64,000 nucleotides of DNA from Chitinophaga sp. YR627 (GCF_900114995.1 NZ_FOUX01000006.1:1-64000), one strand, 5' to 3'. Counted from the stretch's first letter, positions 34,398 to 44,026 are shown. Notes: generated by a model from the sequence alone, not told the origin. A program made the numbers and translations.

Positions 34398-37300
34398 ATG
34401 CCTAAACTACGTATGAAAAAAATTGCCACGACCTTCAGAAGACGGGCTTTGTCCATCGTCTTCCTAGTACTCAGTGCGTCTCTTTTCCTGCCTGTATATG
34501 CAGGTAAAGGGCAAATCCTGAAAGAAACCAACGTTACGATCCGTCTGAAAAGCGGTTCATTGGAGTCAGCGATACAAGACCTGCACTCCTCCACCAAAGT
34601 TGCTTTTGCCTACGACAAACAACTGTTAAGATCATTTCCTATAGCCGACTGTTCTTTCTCCAATGAAAGACTGGACGTCGTACTGGAGCAGCTGCTGCGC
34701 AATAAGCAATTAGGTTTTGAAGAAGTTAATAATGTTGTTGTTATCAGCAAGGCTAATAACAACGCGTCAGCGATCGCTCCTAAGAGCACCCGCGAAGACA
34801 TAGTAGTGTCAGGTGTGGTGAAGGATGAAAGCGGTAATCCAATGCCTGGTGTAAGCGTAGCTGTACGCGGTACCAGCACGATGACATCCACCGGTGCAGA
34901 CGGTAAATTTAAACTGATCGTACAATCACGTGATGCAGTGATCGGCTTCAGCTTTATCGGTTATGAAACAGCTGCTGTTACTGTCGGTACACAGACAAGT
35001 GTAGAGGTACATATGAAAATAGCGAGCAAGTCCCTTGGTGAAGTGGCCGTTGTAGGTTTCGGTACGCAGCGCAGGGTAAGTCTGGTAGGTGCGCAGTCTG
35101 AAATTAAGCCTGCGGAATTCAAACAACCTACCGCTAACATCAGTACTATGCTGGCTGGTCGTATCGCCGGTGTGGTAGGTGTACAACGTTCCGGTGAACC
35201 GGGAAGAGGCGCTGCCGATCTGTGGATCCGTGGTATTTCCACTTTTGGTAATGGTAACAATGCTGGTCCGCTGGTATTGGTAGATGGTGTGGAACGTTCT
35301 ATCAATAACATTTCTCCGGAAGATGTTGAATCATTCACCGTACTGAAAGATGCTGCCGGTACAGCAGTATATGGTGTGCGTGGTGCGAATGGCGTTATTC
35401 TCATCAAAACCAAAACAGGTAAAGTAGGTAAACCACAGATCTATCTGGATTATAATGAGGGTGTAAATACATTTACCCGTCGTCCGGAAATGCTGGATGG
35501 TATCTCTTACATGCGTCTTGCTAATGAGGCGCTGACCACCCGTAATCAGAATCCTAAATACTCTGAAGAATATATCCAGAATACTATCAGCGGAAAAGAT
35601 CCTTTGCTGTATCCGAATGTAGACTGGATGGATGCTGTGTTCAATAAATATGGTCATACCCGCAGCACGAACCTGAATGCCAGCGGTGGTGTGGAGAATG
35701 CACAGTATTATGTGTCACTGGGTTATTACAATGAATCAGGTTTCCTGAAGACAGACGACCTGGCGAAGTACAATTCATCGCTGAAGTACAACAGGTATAA
35801 CTTTACCAGTAACCTGAATCTGCGTGTCACTAAAACAACGAAACTGGATGTAGGTTTACAGGGATATTTTTCCAATGGTAACTATCCAGGCATATCATCC
35901 GGAGACATCTTCCAGAGTGCAATGGATGCAGCTCCTGTTGCATATCCGATTATGTATCCAGGCGGTTTCGTACCCGGCCAATCATCCAACGGAGGTTTCC
36001 GTAACCCTTATGCAGACCTCACCCGCAGAGGTTATACCAACGAATTCCGCAATCAGCTTTATTCCAACATCAGGGCCACCCAGGATATGGACGCACTGAC
36101 CCAGGGTTTGAAAGCCAGCGTGATGTTCGCATTTGATTCCTACAACCAGAACAACATCATCCGTTCAAAGAGAGAGGATACCTATTACCCTGACCAGACC
36201 AATCCTTACAAACCGGATGGTTCGCTGAACCTGGTGAAGACATATACTGGTAATCAGTACCTGGGATTTGATAATAGTCCTGGCAGCCGTCAGACCAGCC
36301 GTAAGTTCTATACAGAGGCGTCTCTGAACTATGACAGGAGCTTTGGTAAACACCGTGTAGGTGGTCTTGCGCTGTTCTATTCCAGCGATAGAACCAACGC
36401 ACTGGCAGGAGATTTCATCAGCTCCATTCCTGAGCGTTCACTGGGTCTTGCAGGCAGAGTGACCTATTCTTACTCAGATAAATATTTCGTTGAACTGAAC
36501 GCAGGTTACAACGGTTCCGAACTGTTTGCACCTGGTAACCGTTTTGGTTTCTTCCCTGCAGTAGGCATAGGCTGGATCGCATCGGAAGAGAAATTCTTTG
36601 AACCATTGAAACATGCGATCAACTTCCTGAAATTCCGTTATTCCAATGGTAATACCGGTTTGGGTAGCGCAGGCGACCGATTCCTGTATATCACGAATCT
36701 GAATACTTACAACGATGCTTATAAGTATGGTCAGGTGCCACAGTTTGTAGGTGGTATCAATATCAACCGTTATGCAACGAATGTAAAATGGTCTGTGTCT
36801 AATAAACAGGATCTGGGTATCGAGTTCCGTACACTGAATGATCAGTTGTCTGTGATCGTAGACCTGTTTAAGGAGCACCGTACCGGTATCTTCCTGCAGC
36901 GTGCTTCAAGCGTAGATTTTATGGGGCTGGAAAATCAGCCTTATGCTAACCTGGGTATCGTAGATAACAAAGGTTTTGACGCGACCCTGGAATATACTAC
37001 ACGCTTTGGTGCGGTAGATTTAAAACTGAGAGGTAACATTACCTATACAAAAGATAAGCTGATCGAAGATGACCGTCCACCACAGAACTATCCATGGATG
37101 GAGCACAGAGGTAACAACGTACTGGCGCGTTATGGTTACATCGCGGAAGGATTATTTGCAAGTGAAGATGAAGTAAATAAGAGTGCAGTACCAGGTGATA
37201 AATCTAAAGTGAAGCCAGGAGATATCAAGTATAAAGACCTGAACGGTGATGGTATCATCAACAGTTATGATGTAACGAAGATCGGTCGTGGCGATGTACC

Positions 37301-37790
37301 TAGCACGGTGTATGGTTTTGGATTTGACCTGGGTTACAAAGGCTTCAGCTTTGGTTTATTATTCCAGGGTATTTCAGATGCAGACAGGATGCTGAGAGGT
37401 TCTGCGATCATTCCATTTAATGGTGGTGGCGGTGTAACCAATGCTTATGCGATCGCTACAGACAGATGGACGGTAGACAATCCGAATCCAAATGCGTTCT
37501 ACCCTAGACTGGCTTATGGAGAAGCGGAGAACAATAACAATACACAGGCAAGTTCCTGGTGGATCAAAGATGTAAGCTTTGTACGTCTTAAGTCTGCGCA
37601 ACTGGCATATAACTTCCCTGCGTCAATGATGGGCAGAACCGGTATCCGCGCGGCATCTGTTTATCTGCAGGGTATCAACCTGCTTACTTTCAGCAAATTC
37701 AAACTGTGGGATCCTGAGCTGAACACCGACAATGGTTCCGCTTATCCGAACATCAGAACTATTTCTCTGGGTATGAATCTGAAATTCTAA
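34398..37790 (+). CDS. SusC-family transporter with STN signalling domain (mannan locus)
   Basis: A 1130-aa TonB-dependent transducer (start ATG 34398 or 34413). After the signal peptide (ends near VYAGKGQ) comes an STN domain (about 45-115; IRLKSGSLESAIQDLHSSTK... VLEQLLRNKQLGFEEVNNVVVISK), then the carboxypeptidase-like domain (about 133-205, VSGVVKDESGNPMPGVSVAVRG), plug (SLGEVAVVGFGTQRR, IAGVVGVQRSGEPG, LWIRGISTFGNGNNAGPLVLVDGV) and barrel ending ISLGMNLKF. STN plus upstream FecI/FecR means that substrate import also switches on transcription. SusD and GH76 follow. Confidence 0.96.
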   Translation: MPKLRMKKIATTFRRRALSIVFLVLSASLFLPVYAGKGQILKETNVTIRLKSGSLESAIQDLHSSTKVAFAYDKQLLRSFPIADCSFSNERLDVVLEQLLRNKQLGFEEVNNVVVISKANNNASAIAPKSTREDIVVSGVVKDESGNPMPGVSVAVRGTSTMTSTGADGKFKLIVQSRDAVIGFSFIGYETAAVTVGTQTSVEVHMKIASKSLGEVAVVGFGTQRRVSLVGAQSEIKPAEFKQPTANISTMLAGRIAGVVGVQRSGEPGRGAADLWIRGISTFGNGNNAGPLVLVDGVERSINNISPEDVESFTVLKDAAGTAVYGVRGANGVILIKTKTGKVGKPQIYLDYNEGVNTFTRRPEMLDGISYMRLANEALTTRNQNPKYSEEYIQNTISGKDPLLYPNVDWMDAVFNKYGHTRSTNLNASGGVENAQYYVSLGYYNESGFLKTDDLAKYNSSLKYNRYNFTSNLNLRVTKTTKLDVGLQGYFSNGNYPGISSGDIFQSAMDAAPVAYPIMYPGGFVPGQSSNGGFRNPYADLTRRGYTNEFRNQLYSNIRATQDMDALTQGLKASVMFAFDSYNQNNIIRSKREDTYYPDQTNPYKPDGSLNLVKTYTGNQYLGFDNSPGSRQTSRKFYTEASLNYDRSFGKHRVGGLALFYSSDRTNALAGDFISSIPERSLGLAGRVTYSYSDKYFVELNAGYNGSELFAPGNRFGFFPAVGIGWIASEEKFFEPLKHAINFLKFRYSNGNTGLGSAGDRFLYITNLNTYNDAYKYGQVPQFVGGININRYATNVKWSVSNKQDLGIEFRTLNDQLSVIVDLFKEHRTGIFLQRASSVDFMGLENQPYANLGIVDNKGFDATLEYTTRFGAVDLKLRGNITYTKDKLIEDDRPPQNYPWMEHRGNNVLARYGYIAEGLFASEDEVNKSAVPGDKSKVKPGDIKYKDLNGDGIINSYDVTKIGRGDVPSTVYGFGFDLGYKGFSFGLLFQGISDADRMLRGSAIIPFNGGGGVTNAYAIATDRWTVDNPNPNAFYPRLAYGEAENNNNTQASSWWIKDVSFVRLKSAQLAYNFPASMMGRTGIRAASVYLQGINLLTFSKFKLWDPELNTDNGSAYPNIRTISLGMNLKF

Positions 37791-37808
37791 CGTTATAAGA
37801 AACTGATC

Positions 37809-39608
37809 ATGAAAAAGCTAGTATATACATTCCTCGTTTTGGCACTCATGTCCACATCCTGCTCAAAGTACCTGGATCAGGTACCGGATGACAGGCTTAC
37901 TATTGAAGAAACTTTCAGAACCTGGTCGACCGCAGAGCGTTTCCTGGCCGACGTATACCGTCGTGTACCGGATGAATACGGTCAGCGTGATGCAGGTTCT
38001 GAAAGCAACCGCGGGGTATGGACCGGCGGTTCTGATGAAGCAGATTTTGTATGGGGGTTTGTAAGATCCAATGACATTAATATAGGTAACTGGGATGCGA
38101 ATTCCGGTTTTGTAGGTGACTACTGGCGTAACTTTTACCGTGGTATCCGTGGCGCCAGCGTATTCATGGAAAATGCAGATAAGATCACGGATCTGTCACC
38201 CGATCTCATCAAAAGATATAAAGCAGAAGCGAGAGCACTGAGAGCGATGTATTATTTCTACCTGATCCGTATTTATGGACCAGTAGTGATCCTGGGCGAT
38301 CAGGTGCCTTCTGTGGATATGAATATCCAGTTACCACGTAGCTCTTTTGATGAGTGTGTGGCATTTATCAGCAGCGAACTGGAAAAGGCGGCAGCAGACC
38401 TGCCAACTGTACAGGGCAGAACGGAAGACTATGGCCGTATCACCAAAGGTGTAGCGATGGCTTTCCGTGCAAATGCACTGATGTATGCGGCAAGTCCGTT
38501 ATATAACGGTAATACCGATCTGGCGGATATGGTCAACAAAGATGGTAAACACCTGATCAGTCAGACGTATGATGCTAATAAATGGAAAGTAGCTGCGGAT
38601 GCTTATCAGAGCTTCCTGAGTACTTTTGCTCCAGGGACTTATGATCTGTACAGAGAGAATGATGCGAACGGTAACTATGATCCATATCTGTCCTGCCGTA
38701 ACGTGATCCTGAAGGACTGGAATAAAGAGGTGATCTTCGCCAGACCCGGTAGCTCTATTGGCCCGAGACAGTATGAACTGACTCCTTATCACAATGGTGC
38801 AAGCTCCCGTGATGTAAAAGGCAGTGGTGGTTTAGGCGCTACGCAGAATATGGTAGATGCATTCTTTACCAAAAATGGCAGAAGCATCGATGATCCGCAG
38901 TCAGGTTATGTGAAGACCGGCTATTCCCAGTACCAGACCCCTTATGATACACATCCGATCGAGGTGTATAATCAATGGGCAAACAGGGAACCACGTTTCT
39001 ATGTAAATATTACTTTTGATGGCAGCACCTGGCTGAATACTTCTTTCGGTGAGATCACCACACGTCTGTATAATACTGGTAACTCCGGTAAACAGACCGG
39101 TGGCGGTGACTATTCTCCAACCGGTTACATTGTGCGTAAAGCGATGGGTACCGGCAGATGGGATGTAGACAACCGTTCTGTTATCCTGTTACGTTTAGCA
39201 GAGATGTACCTGAGTTATGCAGAATGTCTCAATGAATCAGAACCAGGTAGTGCAGAAGCACTGAGATACCTGAACCTGATCCGTGAGAGAGCAGGGGTGC
39301 CACAATATGGTTCTGAGTCATTGCCGGCACCTGCAGGACAGGATGCGCTGCGTGAAGCAATCCGTAAAGAGCGCAGGGTAGAGATGGCATTTGAGAATAA
39401 CCGTTTCTTTGATGTGCGTCGTTGGAAAATAGGAGAGCAGACGCAGAACGGACCGATGTACGGACTGAATATCAGCAGCGATCTGCCGAATTTCCTGAAT
39501 GTTGTGGTGTTTGAAACACGCGTATTCAACAAACGTCATTATTTCTTCCCGCTTCCTTCCAATGATGTTAACAATGATAAGGAGTTAGTGCAGAATCCAG
39601 GTTGGTAA
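37809..39608 (+). CDS. SusD-family surface lipoprotein (mannan locus)
   Basis: A 599-aa lipoprotein, signal MKKLVYTFLVLALMSTSC (Cys18). SusD features: early KYLDQVPDDRLTIEETFRTWSTAERFLADVYRRVPD, the helical RALRAMYYFYLIRIYGPVVILGD, EMYLSYAECLNESEPGSAEALRYLNLIRERAGV, then ALREAIRKERRVEMAFENNRFFDVRRW, and a C-terminal FPLPSNDVNNDKELVQNPGW. It binds the polysaccharide on the cell surface together with SusC. Starts 18 bases after susC. The GH76 gene follows, and its frame overlaps the SusD stop. Confidence 0.95.
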   Translation: MKKLVYTFLVLALMSTSCSKYLDQVPDDRLTIEETFRTWSTAERFLADVYRRVPDEYGQRDAGSESNRGVWTGGSDEADFVWGFVRSNDINIGNWDANSGFVGDYWRNFYRGIRGASVFMENADKITDLSPDLIKRYKAEARALRAMYYFYLIRIYGPVVILGDQVPSVDMNIQLPRSSFDECVAFISSELEKAAADLPTVQGRTEDYGRITKGVAMAFRANALMYAASPLYNGNTDLADMVNKDGKHLISQTYDANKWKVAADAYQSFLSTFAPGTYDLYRENDANGNYDPYLSCRNVILKDWNKEVIFARPGSSIGPRQYELTPYHNGASSRDVKGSGGLGATQNMVDAFFTKNGRSIDDPQSGYVKTGYSQYQTPYDTHPIEVYNQWANREPRFYVNITFDGSTWLNTSFGEITTRLYNTGNSGKQTGGGDYSPTGYIVRKAMGTGRWDVDNRSVILLRLAEMYLSYAECLNESEPGSAEALRYLNLIRERAGVPQYGSESLPAPAGQDALREAIRKERRVEMAFENNRFFDVRRWKIGEQTQNGPMYGLNISSDLPNFLNVVVFETRVFNKRHYFFPLPSNDVNNDKELVQNPGW

Positions 39609-39646
39609 TTACAAAGTTTTCTATCATGCTAACATATACGACTATT

Positions 39647-40768
39647 ATGAAGCGTCTCACCTGTCTGCTGACAGCTGCGGTTTTGCTGGTAAGCATTTCC
39701 TGCAGCAAGAGCAACCCACGGGGGCCGGTTAACGAAGAGCCACCTGTGCTACCGCCCGTATCTTTTACATCGAAAGATGCGACGGCTGCATTCAACACGT
39801 TCAATCAGTACTTTTATAGTACGACGGACAAACTGTATTATTCCAATACAGAGAAAAAGGATATCGGCGCCATCTGGACACAGGCGGTGTACTGGGATCT
39901 GATCATGGATACTTACAGGCGTACGGGAGATGCTGCACATCGCAAGATGATCGACGACCTGTACCAGGGAGGTTACAATCGTTATGACAAGTATAACTGG
40001 AGTAACAAAGTAGTATGGTTTATCTATGATGATATGATGTGGTGGATCATTTCACTGGCACGCGCGCATCAGATCACGGGCAACCAGGAGTATCTGAACC
40101 GTTCTATCGAAGGATTCCAGTATGTATACCAGGAGTCTTACGACAAGGAGCATGGCGGTATGTGGTGGGATTTTAATCATACAGGTAAGAACTCCTGTAT
40201 CAATTTCCCGACTGTGATAGCAGCCATGACCTTGTATAATATTACAAAAGAGGCAGCGTATCTTGATAAGGCAAAAGATCTGTACAGCTGGTCACTGGCG
40301 AATCTTACTGACAGTACCACCGGTCGTGCAGCTGATAACAATATCAGAGGTAATAAAGGCTGGTCTGATTATACCTATAACCAGGGTACTTTCATTGGTG
40401 CTGCGGTGATGTTGTATAAGGCGACCGGTCAGCAATCTTATCTCGATAATGCGAAGAAGGGAGCTGACTATACCCAGCAGAAAATGTCTGATGTGAATGG
40501 CATTCTGCCGGCGGAGGGAGACTGGAATGAACAGGGTGTGTTAAAGGCCATCCTGGCGCATTATCTGCTGACACTGGTAAAAGACGCTAATCAGCCGCAA
40601 TACCTGCCATGGATCAGGAAGAATATTAATATGGCATGGGGTAACAGGGATGCTGCCAGAGGGATCATGCACAGGAACTATAAGATACCTTGTCCGACAG
40701 GGATCGTACAGTCCTACGAAGCCAGCAGTGCTGTTGAGTTCATGCAGGTTTGTCCACCGGAAAAGTAA
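39647..40768 (+). CDS. GH76 endo-alpha-1,6-mannanase lipoprotein
   Basis: Start ATG 39647, because MKRLTCLLTAAVLLVSISC is a lipoprotein signal (Cys19); 373 aa, usual for the family. The (alpha/alpha)6 barrel shows IWTQAVYWDLIMDTYRRTGD, WFIYDDMMWWIISLARAHQITG with the adjacent catalytic Asp-Asp pair typical of GH76, GGMWWDFNHTGKNSCINFP and YTYNQGTFIGAAVMLY. GH76 enzymes cut the alpha-1,6-mannan backbone found in fungal cell walls and mycobacterial glycans. In this operon it should act at the cell surface and feed oligosaccharides to SusCD. Confidence 0.93.
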   Translation: MKRLTCLLTAAVLLVSISCSKSNPRGPVNEEPPVLPPVSFTSKDATAAFNTFNQYFYSTTDKLYYSNTEKKDIGAIWTQAVYWDLIMDTYRRTGDAAHRKMIDDLYQGGYNRYDKYNWSNKVVWFIYDDMMWWIISLARAHQITGNQEYLNRSIEGFQYVYQESYDKEHGGMWWDFNHTGKNSCINFPTVIAAMTLYNITKEAAYLDKAKDLYSWSLANLTDSTTGRAADNNIRGNKGWSDYTYNQGTFIGAAVMLYKATGQQSYLDNAKKGADYTQQKMSDVNGILPAEGDWNEQGVLKAILAHYLLTLVKDANQPQYLPWIRKNINMAWGNRDAARGIMHRNYKIPCPTGIVQSYEASSAVEFMQVCPPEK

Positions 40769-40793
40769 TCCATATCCTATATGTCTCTATTTC

Positions 40794-40840
40794 AGGGTGC
40801 ATCACACGTCCGCTCCACGGCGTTGGTGCGCCCTTTTTTT
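40794..40840 (+). terminator. Terminator of the mannan locus
   Basis: AGGGTGCA (40794-40801) pairs with TGCGCCCT (40827-40834, one wobble), extended by a few inner pairs, and is followed by seven T residues. Confidence 0.75.
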
Positions 40841-40895
40841 AGTTTTAATGTTCTCTATGCGCTGATTTGTTTGTTTCCATTCATCCTGCCGGGTT

Positions 40896-41900
40896 TTATT
40901 CGCTGATGCGCATGATCAGTTTATGTCCCCGGGTCTCGTTATTTTCCAGCATGGTATGTGCTTTCCTGACAGTGTCTACGCTGAAGTCGCCGAGTACGTT
41001 GACAGGGGAAGGGGTAATAATGCCTTTTTCGACCAGTGACTTTACGCGGTCGAGCAGTTCGCCGTAATAGGAGAAATTACCTTTCAGACTATAGGCATAA
41101 TTGGAGATGTTCATGACTACGGCGCCGATATTAAAGAGGTTTTCCCTGGCTTCTTCGGTGGCGAAGTTGGTCACATCTACGTAGGTGCCGTTGAGTCTTA
41201 CGAGGTTGCTGCACAATTCAGACATCTTACGGCCAACGAGGTCGATGCTGTAGTCGAATAACTGGTTGTTATTGGCCTGTATAATAGCCGGTATGACGTT
41301 ATCGGCTCTATAATCGATGATCTGTCTGGTGGAAAGTCCGGCGTTGAGCAATTGCTGTCTGCTGTCTTCATTGCCAGCAGTAGTGACTATTTTATTGATC
41401 CCCTGAGAAAGGAGGAGTTTGATCAGTACGAGTCCGACACCACCCGCACCGCCGCTGATAAACACGGATTCTTCCGTGGAAATCTTGAGGCGGTTACAGC
41501 ACTGCAGGGCGGTAAGAGCACTGATCGGCATAGCTGCTGCCTGATCGAAGCTGATATTTGCCGGCTTTTTGGCGAGGATCTGCTGCGGTACGCCGATGTA
41601 TTCAGCATAGGTACCGTTGGTGCCCATACTGCCAGAAGCGCAGAAGACGTCATCGCCGATGTCAAAGTTCCTGACAGATCGTCCTTTAGCGGTAATGACG
41701 CCGGAGAATTCCCTGCCTAGTATGGGAGAGTGTATACGTTTGCTTTCGTTGGCGCCGGACCGCATCTGGTAATCGATGGGATTGAAGGCCGTGGACGTGA
41801 TCTTTATGAGGACTTCATTGTCGTTGATATGCGGGAGATCTGTATCTGCCAATGCGAAATTGTCGACACTGCCGAGCTGTTTCAGGACTATTGCTTTCAT
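40896..41900 (-). CDS. MDR-family quinone oxidoreductase/zinc-independent dehydrogenase
   Basis: A 334-aa cytoplasmic medium-chain dehydrogenase/reductase. GroES-like half with MKAIVLKQLGSVDNFAL, STAFNPIDYQMRSG and LGREFSGVITAKGRSV; Rossmann half with SVFISGGAGGVGLVLIKLLLSQG (NADPH-binding) and FDYSIDLVGRKMS. The Cys/His ligands of the catalytic zinc are absent, as in quinone oxidoreductases. It reduces quinones or enones with NADPH in known relatives. It lies 42 bases downstream of the AraC gene on the same strand and is its probable target. Confidence 0.9.
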   Translation of the reverse strand: MKAIVLKQLGSVDNFALADTDLPHINDNEVLIKITSTAFNPIDYQMRSGANESKRIHSPILGREFSGVITAKGRSVRNFDIGDDVFCASGSMGTNGTYAEYIGVPQQILAKKPANISFDQAAAMPISALTALQCCNRLKISTEESVFISGGAGGVGLVLIKLLLSQGINKIVTTAGNEDSRQQLLNAGLSTRQIIDYRADNVIPAIIQANNNQLFDYSIDLVGRKMSELCSNLVRLNGTYVDVTNFATEEARENLFNIGAVVMNISNYAYSLKGNFSYYGELLDRVKSLVEKGIITPSPVNVLGDFSVDTVRKAHTMLENNETRGHKLIMRISE

Positions 41901-41942
41901 GTGCTATCTTACTGAAACAAATGTAGGCAATTTAGGGGCCAA

Positions 41943-42773
41943 TTATGATCGTCCGCCAGCAATGCATACCGTTGACTGTAATTTTAGGAATTGGGCCGGA
42001 GAAAGGCCTAAAAAGTGGCTAAAATCGTGAATCAGGTGACTCTGATCATAGTATCCACCTTCATGGACCAGCTCAAACCAGTCAATATTACCGCTTTCTG
42101 CCTGGTCCTGTAATCGTGTCAGGGTCTTTTTGAACCGCTGGTAACGGTTCATCTCTTTGGCGCTGTAACCGAGGTATTTCTTATGTTTTAGCTGGATATT
42201 TCTTTCGCTTTGACCCTGTCTGTCCGCGATGTCTTTAATGGGATTGATAATACTGTCGTTTTCGCCGGCACTGATGATGTCTTCCGATCCTTTATCTCTT
42301 TCACGGAGATAGGCTGCGGAGAAATCAAGAATAGCGTCTACACGTTCCTGCATGTTGTTCAATGCTTTGAGCGTATCCCAGAAAGCAGCAAAACAGTGTT
42401 CCCCCAGGATCTCATCAGGGTGGAGGAGGAAGTCGGTGTAAGACTGGAGGTGTTTGCCAAAGAAGCGGTAGAATGCATCATGTTTGAAGTTGGCGACCAG
42501 CATTTCTCCGTTGGGCGGGATGGTGTATTGATGGGCGAGTTTAATAGGGCCGATGACCATGCTTTTATCGATGGTGATTGGGATGTTTTCTTCTATGAAG
42601 AAGAGGCCGGGGTTGGAGAAGTTGAAGATGAGGATGGTCTGGAAGGTTGGGGAGAGGATCTTTGTGACGGGGGTGGAGGTGCGGTTGTGGACGAAGTAGA
42701 AAGGGGAAAAGATCTCCTGCCATTCCGGGGGAACGGGGAGGTGGCCGGTGAGGTAGGAGGAGGTGGGTTGCAT
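41943..42773 (-). CDS. AraC-family transcriptional regulator
   Basis: A 276-aa protein. The N-terminal half (VHNRTSTPVTKILSPTFQTILIFNFSNPGLF...) resembles a cupin-like effector domain; the C-terminal HTH_18 (about 180-270) shows IKDIADRQGQSERNIQLKHKKYLGYSAKEMNRYQRFKKTLTRL and EGGYYDQSHLIHDFSHFLGLSPAQFL, the second helix-turn-helix in its conserved form. Likely activator of the adjacent oxidoreductase gene. Confidence 0.88.
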   Translation of the reverse strand: MQPTSSYLTGHLPVPPEWQEIFSPFYFVHNRTSTPVTKILSPTFQTILIFNFSNPGLFFIEENIPITIDKSMVIGPIKLAHQYTIPPNGEMLVANFKHDAFYRFFGKHLQSYTDFLLHPDEILGEHCFAAFWDTLKALNNMQERVDAILDFSAAYLRERDKGSEDIISAGENDSIINPIKDIADRQGQSERNIQLKHKKYLGYSAKEMNRYQRFKKTLTRLQDQAESGNIDWFELVHEGGYYDQSHLIHDFSHFLGLSPAQFLKLQSTVCIAGGRS

Positions 42774-42862
42774 GAGGCGAAGGTAAGGAAAAGAGAGAGG
42801 CTCAGCACCTAAACAGGCATGTCATAAATGTCACCGTGCATTTACAGACGAGGTTCTGATCG

Positions 42863-43252
42863 TTATTCTTTTACTTCGGGTAACTTTGTTTGCATTTGTT
42901 TTAATGCCTCTTTGGGAGTCATATACCCTAAGCTCACAGAGCAAACAATTAAACCACCAAAAAAAACAAGTAAGGTAACGTACGTTTTCTCAAATTTTAA
43001 ATGAACCATACTTGTTATCATTATAATGATTATGAAGTTGGCTATTATTAGAGAATTTTTCAAAATTTTTGATGGGTCAAGGCACATGATGAAAATATTA
43101 ACTATGGCGAATAAAATGACTAATAACAGCAACGCCCAGACTTTTGGGTTGTATCTTGGTGCTGTGTTCAAAAAATCTTCCGGATTGAAGCCGTGATTCG
43201 TACAAATATCTTTAAGTTCCTCTGGAGTTCCTTCAAACGAGCCAAGCTTCAT
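42863..43252 (-). CDS. Small membrane protein of unknown function in AT-rich island
   Basis: A 129-aa protein. N-terminus MKLGSFEGTPEELKDICTNHGF is a short soluble segment that resembles the GTPEE(L/I) stretch of several phage and mobile-element small proteins, though I cannot assign a family. Three hydrophobic helices follow (about 38-58, 66-83, 92-112). It is coupled to the upstream gene by an ATGA overlap (43249-43252). The composition is far more AT-rich than the neighbours, a sign of recent transfer. Confidence 0.65.
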   Translation of the reverse strand: MKLGSFEGTPEELKDICTNHGFNPEDFLNTAPRYNPKVWALLLLVILFAIVNIFIMCLDPSKILKNSLIIANFIIIIMITSMVHLKFEKTYVTLLVFFGGLIVCSVSLGYMTPKEALKQMQTKLPEVKE

Positions 43253-43635
43253 ATACGGTTTGATTTGGTTGGTGTATGTAGAATTTTGTTTATATCTTCT
43301 TGGGCTTTATCAGTGGTCCATTCAGTATGATTGTAATCCTTAATAAGGATGATACGTCTTTGATCCATCATAATATTCGTGCCCTTAAAATTTACAGATG
43401 ATAGGTCGCCTGAAACAAAATCTTGTTTTATGGAACTTAATACGTCTGATATCTTCGAATATTGACTTGAAAAATTATCTGAGGAAGGTATTTGTTCGTG
43501 AAAATAGACAATTAATACTGCACCTTCATTACCGCAGTTAAAAATAGTGATTTGCAAACCTATGTTGGGTTTGAGCCGAGATGTTAAATTCTTTCTCAAT
43601 TCATTTACATAATGTAGAATAGTATTTTGCTCCAT
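43249..43635 (-). CDS. Small soluble protein of unknown function, coupled to membrane protein
   Basis: A 128-aa protein if started at ATG 43635 (MEQNTILHYVNELRKNL); a TTG at 43689 would add 18 residues. It has an alpha-beta pattern (IGLQITIFNCGNEGAVLIVYFHEQ; NFKGTNIMMDQRRIILIKDYNHTEW), no signal and no motif I know. Its stop overlaps the start of the membrane protein by four bases, so the two are made together and probably interact. AT-rich codons. Candidate functions such as toxin-immunity or membrane defence are guesses. Confidence 0.6.
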   Translation of the reverse strand: MEQNTILHYVNELRKNLTSRLKPNIGLQITIFNCGNEGAVLIVYFHEQIPSSDNFSSQYSKISDVLSSIKQDFVSGDLSSVNFKGTNIMMDQRRIILIKDYNHTEWTTDKAQEDINKILHTPTKSNRI

Positions 43636-44026
43636 TTTATTGAATAGCCTATACCTTGGCCAAGGATCTGGATTATAATCTAATCTCAAACTACTTTTTA
43701 AGCTATGTAAGCAATCTCGAGATAGTAATCATTTTAATATGTAGACTATCATTTTGTCTAATATCATAGTCGTATTGAGGTTTAAAAAGTACTCTTTTAA
43801 TATTGAAATTGACATATGCTACTTGTCTTGGGACATTACTTTAATGATTATCTCTTATAGAAAAGATATTCTTAAATCTAATCGGATAGATCGTGAATTT
43901 TTTTTGATAGTAATAAACACTTTTCGTAGGCTATTGACTTATTCTTCCATTTGGCACAAATTGTATCATTTATGGCATTTGTGCCATCCCTAAACAATGT
44001 TACCTTTATCCTGTTCAAGCAATTAT
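43636..44026. other. AT-rich intergenic region with GlxA operator-like repeats
   Basis: About 390 bases between the divergent small-protein pair and the GlxA regulator. An open frame at 43754-43993 looks spurious. Just before the regulator lies the TGGCA repeat structure (43952-43986). Otherwise plain AT-rich sequence. Confidence 0.55.
43952..43986. promoter_or_regulatory. Direct/inverted TGGCA repeats upstream of GlxA-type regulator
   Basis: TGGCACAAAT (43952-43961) and ATTTGTGCCA (43977-43986) form a perfect 10-bp inverted repeat; TGGCA also recurs directly at 43973-43977, 21 bp from the first, the spacing AraC-type proteins favour. It ends 40 bases before the regulator's ATG. Autoregulation is inferred. 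Confidence 0.5.

Noticed and set aside
40896..41900. Alcohol dehydrogenase with catalytic zinc
   Set aside because: The Cys/His ligands expected for zinc are missing; the quinone oxidoreductase-type assignment fits better.
42210..42812. 200-aa plus-strand frame rich in Glu/Gly/Val
   Set aside because: It is the antisense shadow of the AraC gene.
43754..43993. 79-aa open frame before the GlxA regulator
   Set aside because: AT-rich random-looking protein with no motif; the region carries operator-like repeats instead.
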